Source of the DNA: a virus | Length of the DNA stretch: 37,811 bases | Reading direction: 5' to 3' (one strand) | Virus record (IMG/VR): IMGVR_UViG_3300042524_000182 | Coordinates: 1-37,811 of that record | In this document: positions 12,894 to 20,965 of the stretch, piece by piece | How the letters are laid out: each line of letters begins with the position of its first letter | How positions within the stretch are numbered: position 1 is the first letter of the stretch | Notes under the pieces: generated by a model | What the model saw: only the letters and a program-made list of their open reading frames with translations | What the model was told of the DNA's origin: nothing | Databases searched by the model: none | Program-made: the position numbers and the translations under genes

Positions 12894-14659
12894 GCGCAGA
12901 ATTTCGCACCGCCGTCTCTCCCCCCTCCGACCTCCACCCGGCGGAATGGGCGGCGTTGCATGTCCCCGTTGAAAACTCGGAACGCTCGGGTATGTTTGAC
13001 CCGTCGCAAACCCGCTGGTTGGTCAAGCCAATGGGATGCATGGGTGACTATGTGACCCGCCACATGGTGATGCTGTTTCCGACCGGAGCGGGGAAATCGA
13101 CCTTCTTTGAGGCGATCACATGTTGGATCGTCTCCGAGTCTCCCGGCTCGACACTCTACGCATCACAGACGGACTCCGACGCGCAGCTATGGGCTGAAAC
13201 CCGACTCATTAAATCACTCCGTGGATGCGAACCGATCAAGCCGCTGTGGCCGTCGCAACTCCGAAACTCCGTGCGGAAGGATGCCATCGTTTGGCCGCAC
13301 ATGTTCCAACTTTTCGGCGGGGCGAACATGAGTAACTTCCAAGAAAAATCCATTACCTTTGGACTCGGGGACGAGGCATGGAAATGGAAGCACGGCATGG
13401 TGCGCGAGTGGCTCGGGCGATCTCACAACCGCGAAAACCGGAAGTTCGTTCTAGCATCCCAAGCGGGTGAAATCGCAACCGAGGACGGCATCGGTCAAAC
13501 CTCAGAACTCCACCTGGAGCACGATAAATGCCGCAAGTGGGATTTCGCATGGCAATGCCCTTCCTGCGGATCCGTTCACCCGTTCAAATTTGAACAGCTC
13601 GCATGGGACGAAATCAAGCGCGAGAACGGCACACCCGATGACCAGGCGACCGCCGACACCGTGCGCCGGATCTGCCCGAATGAGGAATGCAAAGCGGAGT
13701 TTGCCGACACACCTGCGAACCGACGCTTACTGCATGACTCCTACCAAGAGAACGACGGATATTTACTGACTGACGACAACGGCTTGCGCGGCTACGAGGG
13801 CTTCCACCTCGACGCCGGTGGGATCTGGTGGATCCCATGGGCGGAAGATGTGCTGCAAAAGATCGTCGCTGACCGACAAATGGCGATTGGCGACCACACC
13901 CAGCTCAAGCAGTGGTTCCAGAAGCGGCGGGCTATCGGTTGGAACGAATCCCAAGGCGTGAAAACAATCACGATCCGGCAATCCGGCTACACCCGCTCCG
14001 ACTACGAGGAAGCGCGGAAAATCGACAACGAGAAAATGCGCTTCTGCACCATTGATGCGGGCGGTGATCACTTCTGGCTGGCAATCCGCGCATGGGCAGA
14101 GGGTGGCGATTCAAGGTTGCTCTATTGCGGCTATGAACCATCCGAGGCGCAATGCGAGGAAAAGCGGCTCATTTATGGCGTCTTACCGGATCTGACATTT
14201 CTCGATGTGGGATTCGATCAAGAACGCATGGCCGGCATCATAACCACATACGGCTGGCAAGGCATCAAGGGTGATGGCAACCGGAAGAGTGGATGGGAAT
14301 GGGAAATCAAAGCAGGACCAAAACGCGGCCAAAAGGAAACCCGACTCTATTCCCGTCCATGGCACGCGAAGGCTAAAAACGGAGCGAGGGCGAAGTGTTG
14401 GCACGTCTCAACCACGCAACTCCAATACATCCTGCAACGCCTCATCGACGGGCAAGGCGCGGAATGGCTAGCCTATGACGACGCCCCACCGGCCTACGCG
14501 AAACAACTCAACGGCGAGCGATTGATGACGAAAAAAGACGCCCGTGGGCGCGATGTGGAGGAGTGGACACGCGTCGGGGCTAACCATTTTAGAGACACGG
14601 AGGTCTATTCGCTCGCCGCCGCGCTGATGTATCGGGTGTTCGCTCCGGTTGTGGATTGA
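12890..14659 (+). CDS. terL: Terminase large subunit (GpA family)
   Basis: A 589-residue packaging motor. Walker A FPTGAGKST at 63-71, Walker B ending DEAW near 161-164, and a zinc-finger-like Cys cluster (CPSCG around 223 and CPNEEC around 263) seen in GpA-type terminases. The C-terminal nuclease part includes CTIDAGGDHFWL and FLDVGFD with acidic residues. It cuts concatemers and drives ATP-dependent packaging into the prohead. Confidence 0.92.
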   Translation: MSAEFRTAVSPPSDLHPAEWAALHVPVENSERSGMFDPSQTRWLVKPMGCMGDYVTRHMVMLFPTGAGKSTFFEAITCWIVSESPGSTLYASQTDSDAQLWAETRLIKSLRGCEPIKPLWPSQLRNSVRKDAIVWPHMFQLFGGANMSNFQEKSITFGLGDEAWKWKHGMVREWLGRSHNRENRKFVLASQAGEIATEDGIGQTSELHLEHDKCRKWDFAWQCPSCGSVHPFKFEQLAWDEIKRENGTPDDQATADTVRRICPNEECKAEFADTPANRRLLHDSYQENDGYLLTDDNGLRGYEGFHLDAGGIWWIPWAEDVLQKIVADRQMAIGDHTQLKQWFQKRRAIGWNESQGVKTITIRQSGYTRSDYEEARKIDNEKMRFCTIDAGGDHFWLAIRAWAEGGDSRLLYCGYEPSEAQCEEKRLIYGVLPDLTFLDVGFDQERMAGIITTYGWQGIKGDGNRKSGWEWEIKAGPKRGQKETRLYSRPWHAKAKNGARAKCWHVSTTQLQYILQRLIDGQGAEWLAYDDAPPAYAKQLNGERLMTKKDARGRDVEEWTRVGANHFRDTEVYSLAAALMYRVFAPVVD

Positions 14660-14689
14660 CCGATCCGCCCAGCCCGGTTAGGTGCATGC
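14655..14689 (+). promoter_or_regulatory. Predicted leaderless promoter (TTGACC) overlapping terL end
   Basis: TTGACC starts at 14656, exactly 34 nt before the ATG at 14690, with TTAGGT at -12 to -7. Same geometry as the three TTTGAC boxes further downstream, although the flanking CATTCGCG part is absent. Confidence 0.4.
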
Positions 14690-14857
14690 ATGGTAAGCAC
14701 AAAAGAATCGAAGCCCCCAACCCTCGCCGAAATTGCGGAGTCACTGGGAATCCCCAGGTGGAGAGCGAACCAGTTCCAAGCTCAGGGTATGCCGATTGAT
14801 TCCATTGAATCGGCTCGGGCATGGTGTGAATCCAAAGCGATGAAGTTTTACGAGTAA
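14690..14857 (+). CDS. Small HTH protein, 55 aa
   Basis: Encodes MVSTKESKPPTLAEIAESLG then IPRWRANQFQAQGMPIDSIE and SARAWCESK. The order helix, turn, helix, then 'GMP(I)DS...A..W' is like the N-terminal DNA-binding part of Nu1-type terminase small subunits and other winged-helix phage proteins. It lies between terL and the head-joining gene and is followed by a strong terminator, so it forms a one-gene unit. Possibly a regulator of late transcription or a second packaging-site binder. Confidence 0.55.
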   Translation: MVSTKESKPPTLAEIAESLGIPRWRANQFQAQGMPIDSIESARAWCESKAMKFYE

Positions 14858-14873
14858 CACCCATGCAGTCAAT

Positions 14874-14907
14874 ATCCCCGCCGGTTCATTCCGAGCGGGG
14901 ATTTTTT
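14874..14907 (+). terminator. Rho-independent terminator
   Basis: Stem ATCCCCGC / GCGGGGAT (8 bp) with a 13-nt loop followed by TTTTTT. Placed after the small HTH gene and 8 bases before the TTTGACATTCGCG box that starts the next unit. Confidence 0.8.
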
Positions 14908-14914
14908 ATGCGCC

Positions 14915-14949
14915 TTTGACATTCGCGCCACGGTGGGGATTGCAAGCCC
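14915..14949 (+). promoter_or_regulatory. Late promoter TTTGACATTCGCG, predicted leaderless
   Basis: TTTGACATTCGCG at 14915-14927 is followed by exactly 22 nt and then the GTG start codon at 14950. GATTGC lies at -12 to -7. The same box at the same distance precedes genes at 19077 and 26643. Confidence 0.6.
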
Positions 14950-15225
14950 GTGAACGTTGCCAGCCTTGGAAATACCATTTACTCCGCCATTTACGGCGAT
15001 GCTGCCGCCCAAGCGAAAATCCGGGGCGAGTTCTCAACGCTGGCAGTCCTGATTGCAACCGACCCCAACGCATCCGCCCGCATCACAAGTGCAACGGTGA
15101 ATGGCCAGACATTCACATCGCAAAGCGCGATGACTAATGGTCAGCGGTTGCAACTCCTGCGCTGGGTTGTCGCCTGCATTGATCGAGGAAGCCCGATCTC
15201 CACCACCCAGATTCCAACGTTCTAA
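14950..15225 (+). CDS. gpW-like head-joining protein (probable)
   Basis: A 91-residue protein between terL and portal, the lambda W position. The C-terminal half (ARITSATVNGQTFTSQSAMT, then LRWVVACID) resembles the beta-hairpin/helix of gpW, which joins head and tail. The GTG start coincides with the predicted transcription start. Identity is inferred from position and pattern, not from strong similarity. Confidence 0.5.
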   Translation: MNVASLGNTIYSAIYGDAAAQAKIRGEFSTLAVLIATDPNASARITSATVNGQTFTSQSAMTNGQRLQLLRWVVACIDRGSPISTTQIPTF

Positions 15226-15227
15226 CC

Positions 15228-16739
15228 ATGGCCATCCTCAACGAATTCGGGCAACCCTACACCTTCGCGCATGCCGCCGACCGATCCAATCGGCGCGGCC
15301 CGCAGCACCAGGTGAGGAATGATGACATCGACAAGCTGATTCCGTCGCATGACCGCAGGACGCTTTGCAGCCTGTCAAATCGGCTGTTCATGAATATGGG
15401 TGTGCCTCGCGCATGTATCCTCCAAAAAGCGGATTTCGCCACGGGTGAGGCATGGATTCCATCCTACATCGGGCCTGACGCAGACGCCGGGAAAGCCATC
15501 TCAAAATTCATGGCGGACGTTTGGTATCCCCAATGCGACACACGCGGAGGGATTTTCGATTGGTGGAAAATGCTGGAGCTTTCCAGCGTCTCAATCGACC
15601 GCGACGGCGAGATTTTCTGGCTGATGGTCAAGGGTGATGACGGGTTTCCCCGGATTCAGCTCATCCCCTCGCATCGCTGTTATTCGGCCCACTCAAGCGA
15701 CGGAATCGTCGCAGATGATGGACCGTTTAAAGGCTACCGCATCAACGACGGAATCATCTACTACCGCAGCGGTCGCCCCGCTGGCTACCGCTTCAACATT
15801 GGCACGATGGGAAGCCCGGTCTTCAAGGATGTTCCCGCCGCTGAAGTCATCCATCTTTTCGACCCGACGCACTGCGAGCAGGGGCGCGGACTCCCGGCCT
15901 TCACGCATGCGCTGGAGTCGCTGAAAATGTCGCTTTTCTCGACCGAGGACGAGCGGATACGCCAGCAAATCATCTCACGGCTCCACCTAACGATTTTCAA
16001 CGACAGCGGCGGCCCCGATCTAGATGACCCGGTCAACAGCCTGACAGGCGAGGCTTCGTTAGAATCCGGCTTCTCAAGCAAGGCATTCCCCGGCGGCGTG
16101 ATGTATCTCCCCGCCGAGGGCAATCAGCGCATCGAGCAGATCAAGCACGACAACCCCGGCCCGATTTGGGATTCTTTCCAAGACCGCATCGTGCGTGACG
16201 CCGTGATTTCCGTCTGGTCTTACTCCGTATGGAAAGGCGCGGGACAAGGCACCGCAGAGCGTGGCGAGGTACTCAAGTGCCGCCGTTTCGTGACCAAGCG
16301 CCAAGGTCAGCTCTGGTATGGTGCCAAGCGTGCGTTTGCATGGGCTTACTCGGTTTTCGCGGAGTCTGGCAGATTCGCCCCACTGAAAAACCCGACCGCA
16401 TGGAGCTTTTCCTATCCGCCCCGACTAACCGTTGACGATGGCCGGGAATCCAAGATGGAACTCGATGAACTGGTCACCGGATCGCGCAACCTGGGCGAAG
16501 TGCTCGGTGCTCGTGGACTAACCGAGGATGAATTTCTCGACCAACGCGCCCGATCGGTGTGGCTGCGTAAATGGAAAGCCCAGAGCATTTCCGACGAACT
16601 CAACGCGAAACACGGTGCGGAAATCACCGTGGAGCCTCGCGAGATGTTCATGCAGACCGCAAACGAGATGGGCGAACAATCCGAAAAGGAGGCGCCTGAA
16701 CCCCCAACCACTCAAACGAATGAACCTGATTCAGACTGA
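15228..16739 (+). CDS. Portal protein (GpB/lambda family)
   Basis: A 503-residue protein. The order after terL/W and the N-terminal run (DDIDKLIPSHDRRTLCSLSN) fit lambda GpB-type portals; the core (DRDGEIFWLMVKGDDGFPRI, VPAAEVIHLFDPTHCEQGRG) includes the clip/stem region, and the C-terminus is acidic and disordered. It forms the dodecameric portal ring through which DNA passes and to which the connector binds. Leader TTCTAACC. It overlaps the protease gene by 20 bases. Confidence 0.85.
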   Translation: MAILNEFGQPYTFAHAADRSNRRGPQHQVRNDDIDKLIPSHDRRTLCSLSNRLFMNMGVPRACILQKADFATGEAWIPSYIGPDADAGKAISKFMADVWYPQCDTRGGIFDWWKMLELSSVSIDRDGEIFWLMVKGDDGFPRIQLIPSHRCYSAHSSDGIVADDGPFKGYRINDGIIYYRSGRPAGYRFNIGTMGSPVFKDVPAAEVIHLFDPTHCEQGRGLPAFTHALESLKMSLFSTEDERIRQQIISRLHLTIFNDSGGPDLDDPVNSLTGEASLESGFSSKAFPGGVMYLPAEGNQRIEQIKHDNPGPIWDSFQDRIVRDAVISVWSYSVWKGAGQGTAERGEVLKCRRFVTKRQGQLWYGAKRAFAWAYSVFAESGRFAPLKNPTAWSFSYPPRLTVDDGRESKMELDELVTGSRNLGEVLGARGLTEDEFLDQRARSVWLRKWKAQSISDELNAKHGAEITVEPREMFMQTANEMGEQSEKEAPEPPTTQTNEPDSD

Positions 16740-17778
16740 AAACAAAGCAGGCAAGGTCAAACTGACTGACGCAATCATGCCTTGGTCCGTTGAAAAACTA
16801 ACCGAGGACATCGGCAAACTTTTCGGCGCAAAAGCCGCAGCAGAGGGCGCGGACTTCGGCGCGATCACGAATTACGCGGAGAACGCCGTGGATACGCTCG
16901 AAATCGAGATCAACAGCCCCGGCGGCAGCATTTTTGATGGTTACAACATTTACAATGAGATCATATCTCTGCGTGAGCGTGGCGTTGTCGTGACCGCAAC
17001 CGTCACCGGGATGGCTGCTTCGATGGCGAGCGTGATTTGCATGGCGTGTGATGTGGTCCGCATGGTGCCACACGCCCGCATGATGATCCATGACGCATCG
17101 CAGGCCGTCCAAGGCAACGCTGAAAAACTACGCAAAGCCGCAGACCTACTCGACGGGCTATCTGCTGACATCGCGCAGACCTACGTTAACCGCACGGGCA
17201 AGCCGCTGGATGAAATCCGCGCCATGATGAAGGTGGAAACATGGATGACTGCCAAGCAAGCGGTCGACCTCGGCTTCGCAAACGAGGTATTTGACATTCG
17301 CGGGGTAAAGCCGAAAGCAGAGTCCATGAGCATTCTCTCAAAGCTATTTCCCGGCAACGATGAGGTTTCCAAGCTGGAAGCGTCTTTCGCTGAAAACGAT
17401 TCCCTCCGCAACGACCTGACCGCCGCACAAGCTCGCATCACCGAGTTGACCGGACTGGCAGAAGCTAACGCATCGCTGCAATCCGAGGTTTCGGAACTCA
17501 CCACCGCCAAGGCTGATCTCGACGCCGCGCTTGTGACTGCATCCGCTGAACTCGCCGCAAAGGATCTGGAAATCGAAGCCGCCAAAGCATCCGCTGGCCA
17601 ACTCGCCACCCAGACGCTGGCATCTATCGGGCAACCTGAGCCGCTGAACATCGAACAGGGCAACAACACCCCGACCGACCTTCTCACGCAATACGAGGCA
17701 CTTAAGGGTGCCGACAAACGCAACTTCCTCGCCAAGCACGCAGTCGAAATCCGTCAACTCGCGCTTGCGAAAGGCTAA
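16720..17778 (+). CDS. ClpP-like head maturation protease with scaffold domain
   Basis: A 352-residue protein. Residues 15-200 are a ClpP-type serine protease: INSPGGSIFDGYNIYNEI, nucleophile Ser101 in GMAASMAS, and His124 in MMIHDAS. Residues 203-352 form an Ala/Glu/Leu-rich coiled coil resembling a scaffold (lambda C/Nu3 arrangement). It matures the prohead by cleaving scaffold and capsid proteins. The start at 16720 (MNLIQTENK) begins the domain; the longer frame runs inside the portal gene and was dropped. Confidence 0.88.
   Translation: MNLIQTENKAGKVKLTDAIMPWSVEKLTEDIGKLFGAKAAAEGADFGAITNYAENAVDTLEIEINSPGGSIFDGYNIYNEIISLRERGVVVTATVTGMAASMASVICMACDVVRMVPHARMMIHDASQAVQGNAEKLRKAADLLDGLSADIAQTYVNRTGKPLDEIRAMMKVETWMTAKQAVDLGFANEVFDIRGVKPKAESMSILSKLFPGNDEVSKLEASFAENDSLRNDLTAAQARITELTGLAEANASLQSEVSELTTAKADLDAALVTASAELAAKDLEIEAAKASAGQLATQTLASIGQPEPLNIEQGNNTPTDLLTQYEALKGADKRNFLAKHAVEIRQLALAKG
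17326..17778 (+). CDS. Possible nested scaffold protein (internal start)
   Basis: In-frame ATG at 17326 (Met203 of the protease gene; MSILSKLFPGNDEVSKLEAS onward) would give a 150-residue coiled-coil protein, as lambda Nu3 is made inside gene C. TTTGACATTCGCGGGG lies upstream, 35 nt from TTGACA to the ATG, the spacing of the late promoters, and 16 bases are identical to the box at 26608. The same bases also encode FDIRG, so coincidence is possible. Confidence 0.45.
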   Translation: MSILSKLFPGNDEVSKLEASFAENDSLRNDLTAAQARITELTGLAEANASLQSEVSELTTAKADLDAALVTASAELAAKDLEIEAAKASAGQLATQTLASIGQPEPLNIEQGNNTPTDLLTQYEALKGADKRNFLAKHAVEIRQLALAKG

Positions 17779-17806
17779 TCTCCAAACCATCTAACCACCC
17801 AATCAA

Positions 17807-18703
17807 ATGGCTAACTCCATCACCGGTGTCAACGACGACATCATCTCGTCCAATGTTCTTTCCGGCTTCATCTCCGGCATCGCTCCAATCATGGCCCTCG
17901 CTACCGATTTTTCGGCAGACGCGGCCAAGAAAGGAGATAAAATTTCCATCCTTCGCGACAACACCGCGATTGATGCCACCCAGACCAAAGTCACCCACGG
18001 CGCATATGCAATCCAAGACGCGGATTCCGACGCTATCGAGATATCGCTCGGCCAACCGAAATACGTTTCTTGGAGCCTGGACGACACATCGATTGCCCAA
18101 AGCTCGGTTGTGAACCTTGAGGTTTTCGGTCGCCGCAAAGGGCACGCGCTCGCCGCCGGCATCCTTGGCGATATCCTCTCGCCGATTACCGCCGCCAACT
18201 TCGGTGCCGCCGCCTTCACTGGCCTCGCATCCACCTTCGACGCGGACGATGTGGCAGATATTAAAAACGCTGCCGACGTTGCCAACTGGGGCGACGAGGA
18301 CCGCTACTTAGTGATCTCCGCTGCTTACTACAACGCGCTCTTGAAAGACGGTGCTATCCAAGCCGCTGACGCATTCGGCAGTATCGACGCGATCCGCAAC
18401 GGCAAGGTTCCAACATTGATGGGCTTCAAGCTCATCATGAGCAACCTCATCCCTGCCAACGGTCAAAACCTCGTAGGCTTCGCTAGCTCGGGCATGGGTC
18501 TTGCCTCCGCGTTCCGGTATCTGCAACCGCAGGAAGGCAATGCCTACAACCGCGCAGAACGTCTCACCGACCCAAGCGGGATGACCCTAGGTCTTCGCGA
18601 TTGGTATGACAATGGCACCGGCGTCCGTAATCGGGTTATCGAATCGGTTTACGGCTACCAGGTCGCACTTCCGACCGGCATCCTGCGCATGGTTTCCGCC
18701 TGA
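17807..18703 (+). CDS. Major capsid protein
   Basis: A 298-residue protein directly after the protease/scaffold gene. Features typical of HK97-fold coat proteins are the N-terminal helix (GVNDDIISSNVLSGF), a central domain with IADAADVANWG-like stretches, and the P-loop-proximal FRYLQPQEGNAYNRAERLTD. It assembles the icosahedral head. The leader is CATCTAACCACCCAATCAA with no Shine-Dalgarno site although the protein must be abundant. Confidence 0.85.
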   Translation: MANSITGVNDDIISSNVLSGFISGIAPIMALATDFSADAAKKGDKISILRDNTAIDATQTKVTHGAYAIQDADSDAIEISLGQPKYVSWSLDDTSIAQSSVVNLEVFGRRKGHALAAGILGDILSPITAANFGAAAFTGLASTFDADDVADIKNAADVANWGDEDRYLVISAAYYNALLKDGAIQAADAFGSIDAIRNGKVPTLMGFKLIMSNLIPANGQNLVGFASSGMGLASAFRYLQPQEGNAYNRAERLTDPSGMTLGLRDWYDNGTGVRNRVIESVYGYQVALPTGILRMVSA

Positions 18704-18711
18704 TCCATCTT

Positions 18712-18743
18712 AGCCCGCCGGATTCATCGGACTCCGGCGGGCT
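18712..18743 (+). terminator. Strong hairpin after the capsid gene
   Basis: Perfect 11-bp stem AGCCCGCCGGA / TCCGGCGGGCT with a 10-nt loop, 8 bases after the capsid stop. There is no T-tract, so it may attenuate transcription or protect the abundant capsid message from 3' decay. Confidence 0.65.
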
Positions 18744-18766
18744 TCATCCTCACCATTCAAAACTTT

Positions 18767-18982
18767 ATGTCAGCATACGCAATTCTCGTCGGACTCAAGG
18801 GCAGCAAAAGGGAAGCTGTTTTGGTCGATGCTCCCGATCTCGTAAGACTCGCATTCAAGGAGGAAATCCTGAAAGGCCCCGCATGCAAGTTCGATTCTAT
18901 CGAGCTTGTGGACACCCGCCAAGGACGATCTAAACGCTGGCGGAACACCAAGGCCGAAAAGCCGGTTCCGAAAGCTAAGTAA
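18767..18982 (+). CDS. Hypothetical protein, 71 aa
   Basis: Starts MSAYAILVGLKGSKREAVLV after CATTCAAAACTTT. Beta-rich first half and a basic, Lys/Arg-rich tail. It lies between capsid and the first connector, the position of small head-completion proteins. The identity is not recognised. Confidence 0.5.
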   Translation: MSAYAILVGLKGSKREAVLVDAPDLVRLAFKEEILKGPACKFDSIELVDTRQGRSKRWRNTKAEKPVPKAK

Positions 18983-19012
18983 TTCTCTGTTGGTATTGTT
19001 GGTTTCATGCAG

Positions 19013-19044
19013 CCGCCGCCTCTGGAAACAGGGGCGGCGGTTTT
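19013..19044 (+). terminator. Rho-independent terminator with GAAA tetraloop
   Basis: CCGCCGCCTCTG / CAGGGGCGGCGG forms a 12-bp stem (one T-G wobble) closed by GAAA and followed by TTTT. The T-tract is at the same time the start of the TTTGAC promoter box. Confidence 0.85.
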
Positions 19045-19076
19045 GACTTTCGCGGAGAGGCGATGATACGAGGCAC
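19042..19076 (+). promoter_or_regulatory. Late promoter TTTGACTTTCGCG, predicted leaderless
   Basis: TTTGACTTTCGCG at 19042-19054 is followed by exactly 22 nt and the ATG at 19077, with GATACG at -12 to -7. It reads into the connector/tail genes and overlaps the preceding terminator. Confidence 0.6.
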
Positions 19077-19388
19077 ATGAGCATCGTTTCCAGTTACGCC
19101 CGCAGTATGGCGTCACAAGCTTTTCCTATGATCGGCGAAGAGGTTGTCACCATTGGTGTAGTCTCGCTCTCATGCGTCATTAATAGCGCAAGGCATGGCA
19201 AGGACTTCTCAAGCGGTGGATTTGAAACGACCCGTAGCTTAACCGCGGTCTGTCGAAGTTCAGCGATGCCGGGCACTTCCATCCTTAAGAAATCTGCCAC
19301 GGCTCGCGGTCAGGCATACAGGGTCGAGACTGTCGAGCCAAACGGAGACTTTACCACGATCACATTGGAGCAAGTCGAAAAGGCATGA
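19077..19388 (+). CDS. Head-tail connector (probable)
   Basis: A 103-residue, beta-rich protein (EEVVTIGVVSLSCVI; GDFTTITLEQVEKA). Size, fold prediction and order (capsid, small protein, this, Z-like, U-like) suit a lambda FII-type connector. No strong motif. The start codon is the predicted first transcribed base. Confidence 0.45.
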   Translation: MSIVSSYARSMASQAFPMIGEEVVTIGVVSLSCVINSARHGKDFSSGGFETTRSLTAVCRSSAMPGTSILKKSATARGQAYRVETVEPNGDFTTITLEQVEKA

Positions 19389-20083
19389 ACGCCAAATTCG
19401 ACATGCCCAAGCTTGAGCGCAGCATCAAGCGTTTCGCAAATGATTTGGGCGACAACAACGCGCAGGCGATTGCCAGATGGGGTGTGCAAACGTGCCGCGA
19501 ATTAGCAGGATCCACCCAGGCTTTCGGAAAGACGACAGCATCCAAGAAAAAGCAGTGGAACAGCATCGAAGCGGGGGCGCGAACCATCCTTAATATCGTC
19601 CCGAGCCTAGGAAAGAAAAAGGTCCGGGTATTACGGACAGTTTCGGAAGCCTCTGCATATATCGACTCAAAAAGAACCAGGCGCGGCAGGACTCGCCCCG
19701 TCCCGATTCATCACCGACCATTTATCACTGAAAAGCTTTTCGCTGACACTCTGAAGTCGCGGCGACTTCAAGCAGGTATCGCAAAAGGTGGTTGGCTCGG
19801 CGCAGGTCAAGATATCGCCGCCGCTCAGAAGGGATCCGACCGCATCAACATCGGCAAGAACTTCCTCGGCTACGCGCAGAAACATAGCGCATTCGGCAAA
19901 TCGACCCACCCGGTAGCGGGTTGGAGCCCATCCGCGAAGCTTACCAACAAGGCGAGCCACGTTGCGTCGAATCACGTCCTCAAAAGCTCCCACATCGAAT
20001 CTGCGGTGCAGTGGGGACTACGGAAAACCCTCACTTGGTATCGGTCGGCGCTCCGACGCCAAAACCAGAAGCAAAAAGTATGA
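19385..20083 (+). CDS. Tail completion/minor tail protein (gpZ-like)
   Basis: A 232-residue, basic, helical protein starting MNAKFDMPKLERSIKRFAND. Size, basicity and order before the tail terminator are as in lambda Z and related minor tail proteins that act at the head-proximal tail end. ATGA-coupled to its neighbours on both sides. Confidence 0.5.
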   Translation: MNAKFDMPKLERSIKRFANDLGDNNAQAIARWGVQTCRELAGSTQAFGKTTASKKKQWNSIEAGARTILNIVPSLGKKKVRVLRTVSEASAYIDSKRTRRGRTRPVPIHHRPFITEKLFADTLKSRRLQAGIAKGGWLGAGQDIAAAQKGSDRINIGKNFLGYAQKHSAFGKSTHPVAGWSPSAKLTNKASHVASNHVLKSSHIESAVQWGLRKTLTWYRSALRRQNQKQKV

Positions 20084-20514
20084 CTGTCATCACATCACTC
20101 GCGGAATGGATCGCGCTCAAACAGGTTTACCTCCCATCCATTGAATCACTGCCCATCGTTAAGATGGGCGACGACGGCGACCTATCCCCGCCGTTCCTCG
20201 GCATCATGGAGGAGTCATCGAGCGACCATGAAACCAACGGCGTCATCCTGCGGGGGGTCACCGACTATCAAATCGTGTGCGAACTCCACACCTTGCCGGC
20301 GGATGAGGATAACGACGGCACATCACCGGAGGATGAGCGGCAGATGCGTCGTGACCTTTACGATATCATCGGAGACGCGGGAGCTATCACATGGATGGAT
20401 GGGCGGAACAATTCCCGCATATTTGACATTCGCACCGCAGCCCCGACGACAGAGGCAAGCGATGGGCGAAGGGTTTCCCGGTGGAACCTTCATATCGTCG
20501 CATGTCCCTCTTAA
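20080..20514 (+). CDS. Tail terminator protein (gpU-like)
   Basis: A 144-residue protein starting MTVITSLAEWIALKQVYLPS. Strand-rich C-terminus (RRVSRWNLHIVACPS) and position before the tail tube gene fit the tail terminator, which caps the growing tube and fixes its length. Overlaps the preceding stop by ATGA. Confidence 0.55.
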   Translation: MTVITSLAEWIALKQVYLPSIESLPIVKMGDDGDLSPPFLGIMEESSSDHETNGVILRGVTDYQIVCELHTLPADEDNDGTSPEDERQMRRDLYDIIGDAGAITWMDGRNNSRIFDIRTAAPTTEASDGRRVSRWNLHIVACPS

Positions 20515-20526
20515 CTACCTTTTACC

Positions 20527-20952
20527 ATGGCCGCAACAGTTCACGGAGCATCCCGATTTGGCATCGCAGACGATTCAGCATCCACCGGGCTTCTGCTTGG
20601 TGACCTGTCCTATGACTACAGCGTCGAAATCACCTACGCGATGAATCATGTGGGCAACAAGGTTTCGATGGCGCTACTTAATGATATGACGGAGGTCACT
20701 GCTTCCGGCGTCGTTGCTGTCAAAGCTACCGGGATGATTGTTGACCTGGGGGATGCGCTGACACTCGCCAACGCCACCACTGACGGTCTGAATCTCAACT
20801 CTCAGAACCTCATCTCCACGCCAGTCGCCAACGCTGGAACTGTCATTTCCGGCGCAAGCCTAAAGCGGGTTAATTCCGACTTCGAGAGCGGTGAAATCAA
20901 GGCGATCTTCAATCCCCTCATCGCCACCAACTCACCTTCGACCGTGAGTTAA
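20527..20952 (+). CDS. Major tail tube protein (probable)
   Basis: A 141-residue protein rich in Ala/Gly/Thr/Asn. Strand-rich segments (LLLGDLSYDYSVEITYAM, VSMALLNDMTEVTASGVVAV) and the position between tail terminator and chaperone genes are those of a tail tube subunit. Leader AACTACCTTTTACC. Confidence 0.5.
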   Translation: MAATVHGASRFGIADDSASTGLLLGDLSYDYSVEITYAMNHVGNKVSMALLNDMTEVTASGVVAVKATGMIVDLGDALTLANATTDGLNLNSQNLISTPVANAGTVISGASLKRVNSDFESGEIKAIFNPLIATNSPSTVS

Positions 20953-20965
20953 CGGAGCATCCACC

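Noticed and set aside
17181-17735. Long minus-strand frame opposite the protease/scaffold gene
   Set aside because: It is the antisense shadow of a GC-rich coiled-coil gene; composition is Ser/Arg-rich with no domain or start signal.
20422-20433. TTTGACATTCGC in the tail terminator gene as another late promoter
   Set aside because: It encodes Phe-Asp-Ile-Arg in frame, lacks the final G, and no start codon lies at the 34-35 nt distance.
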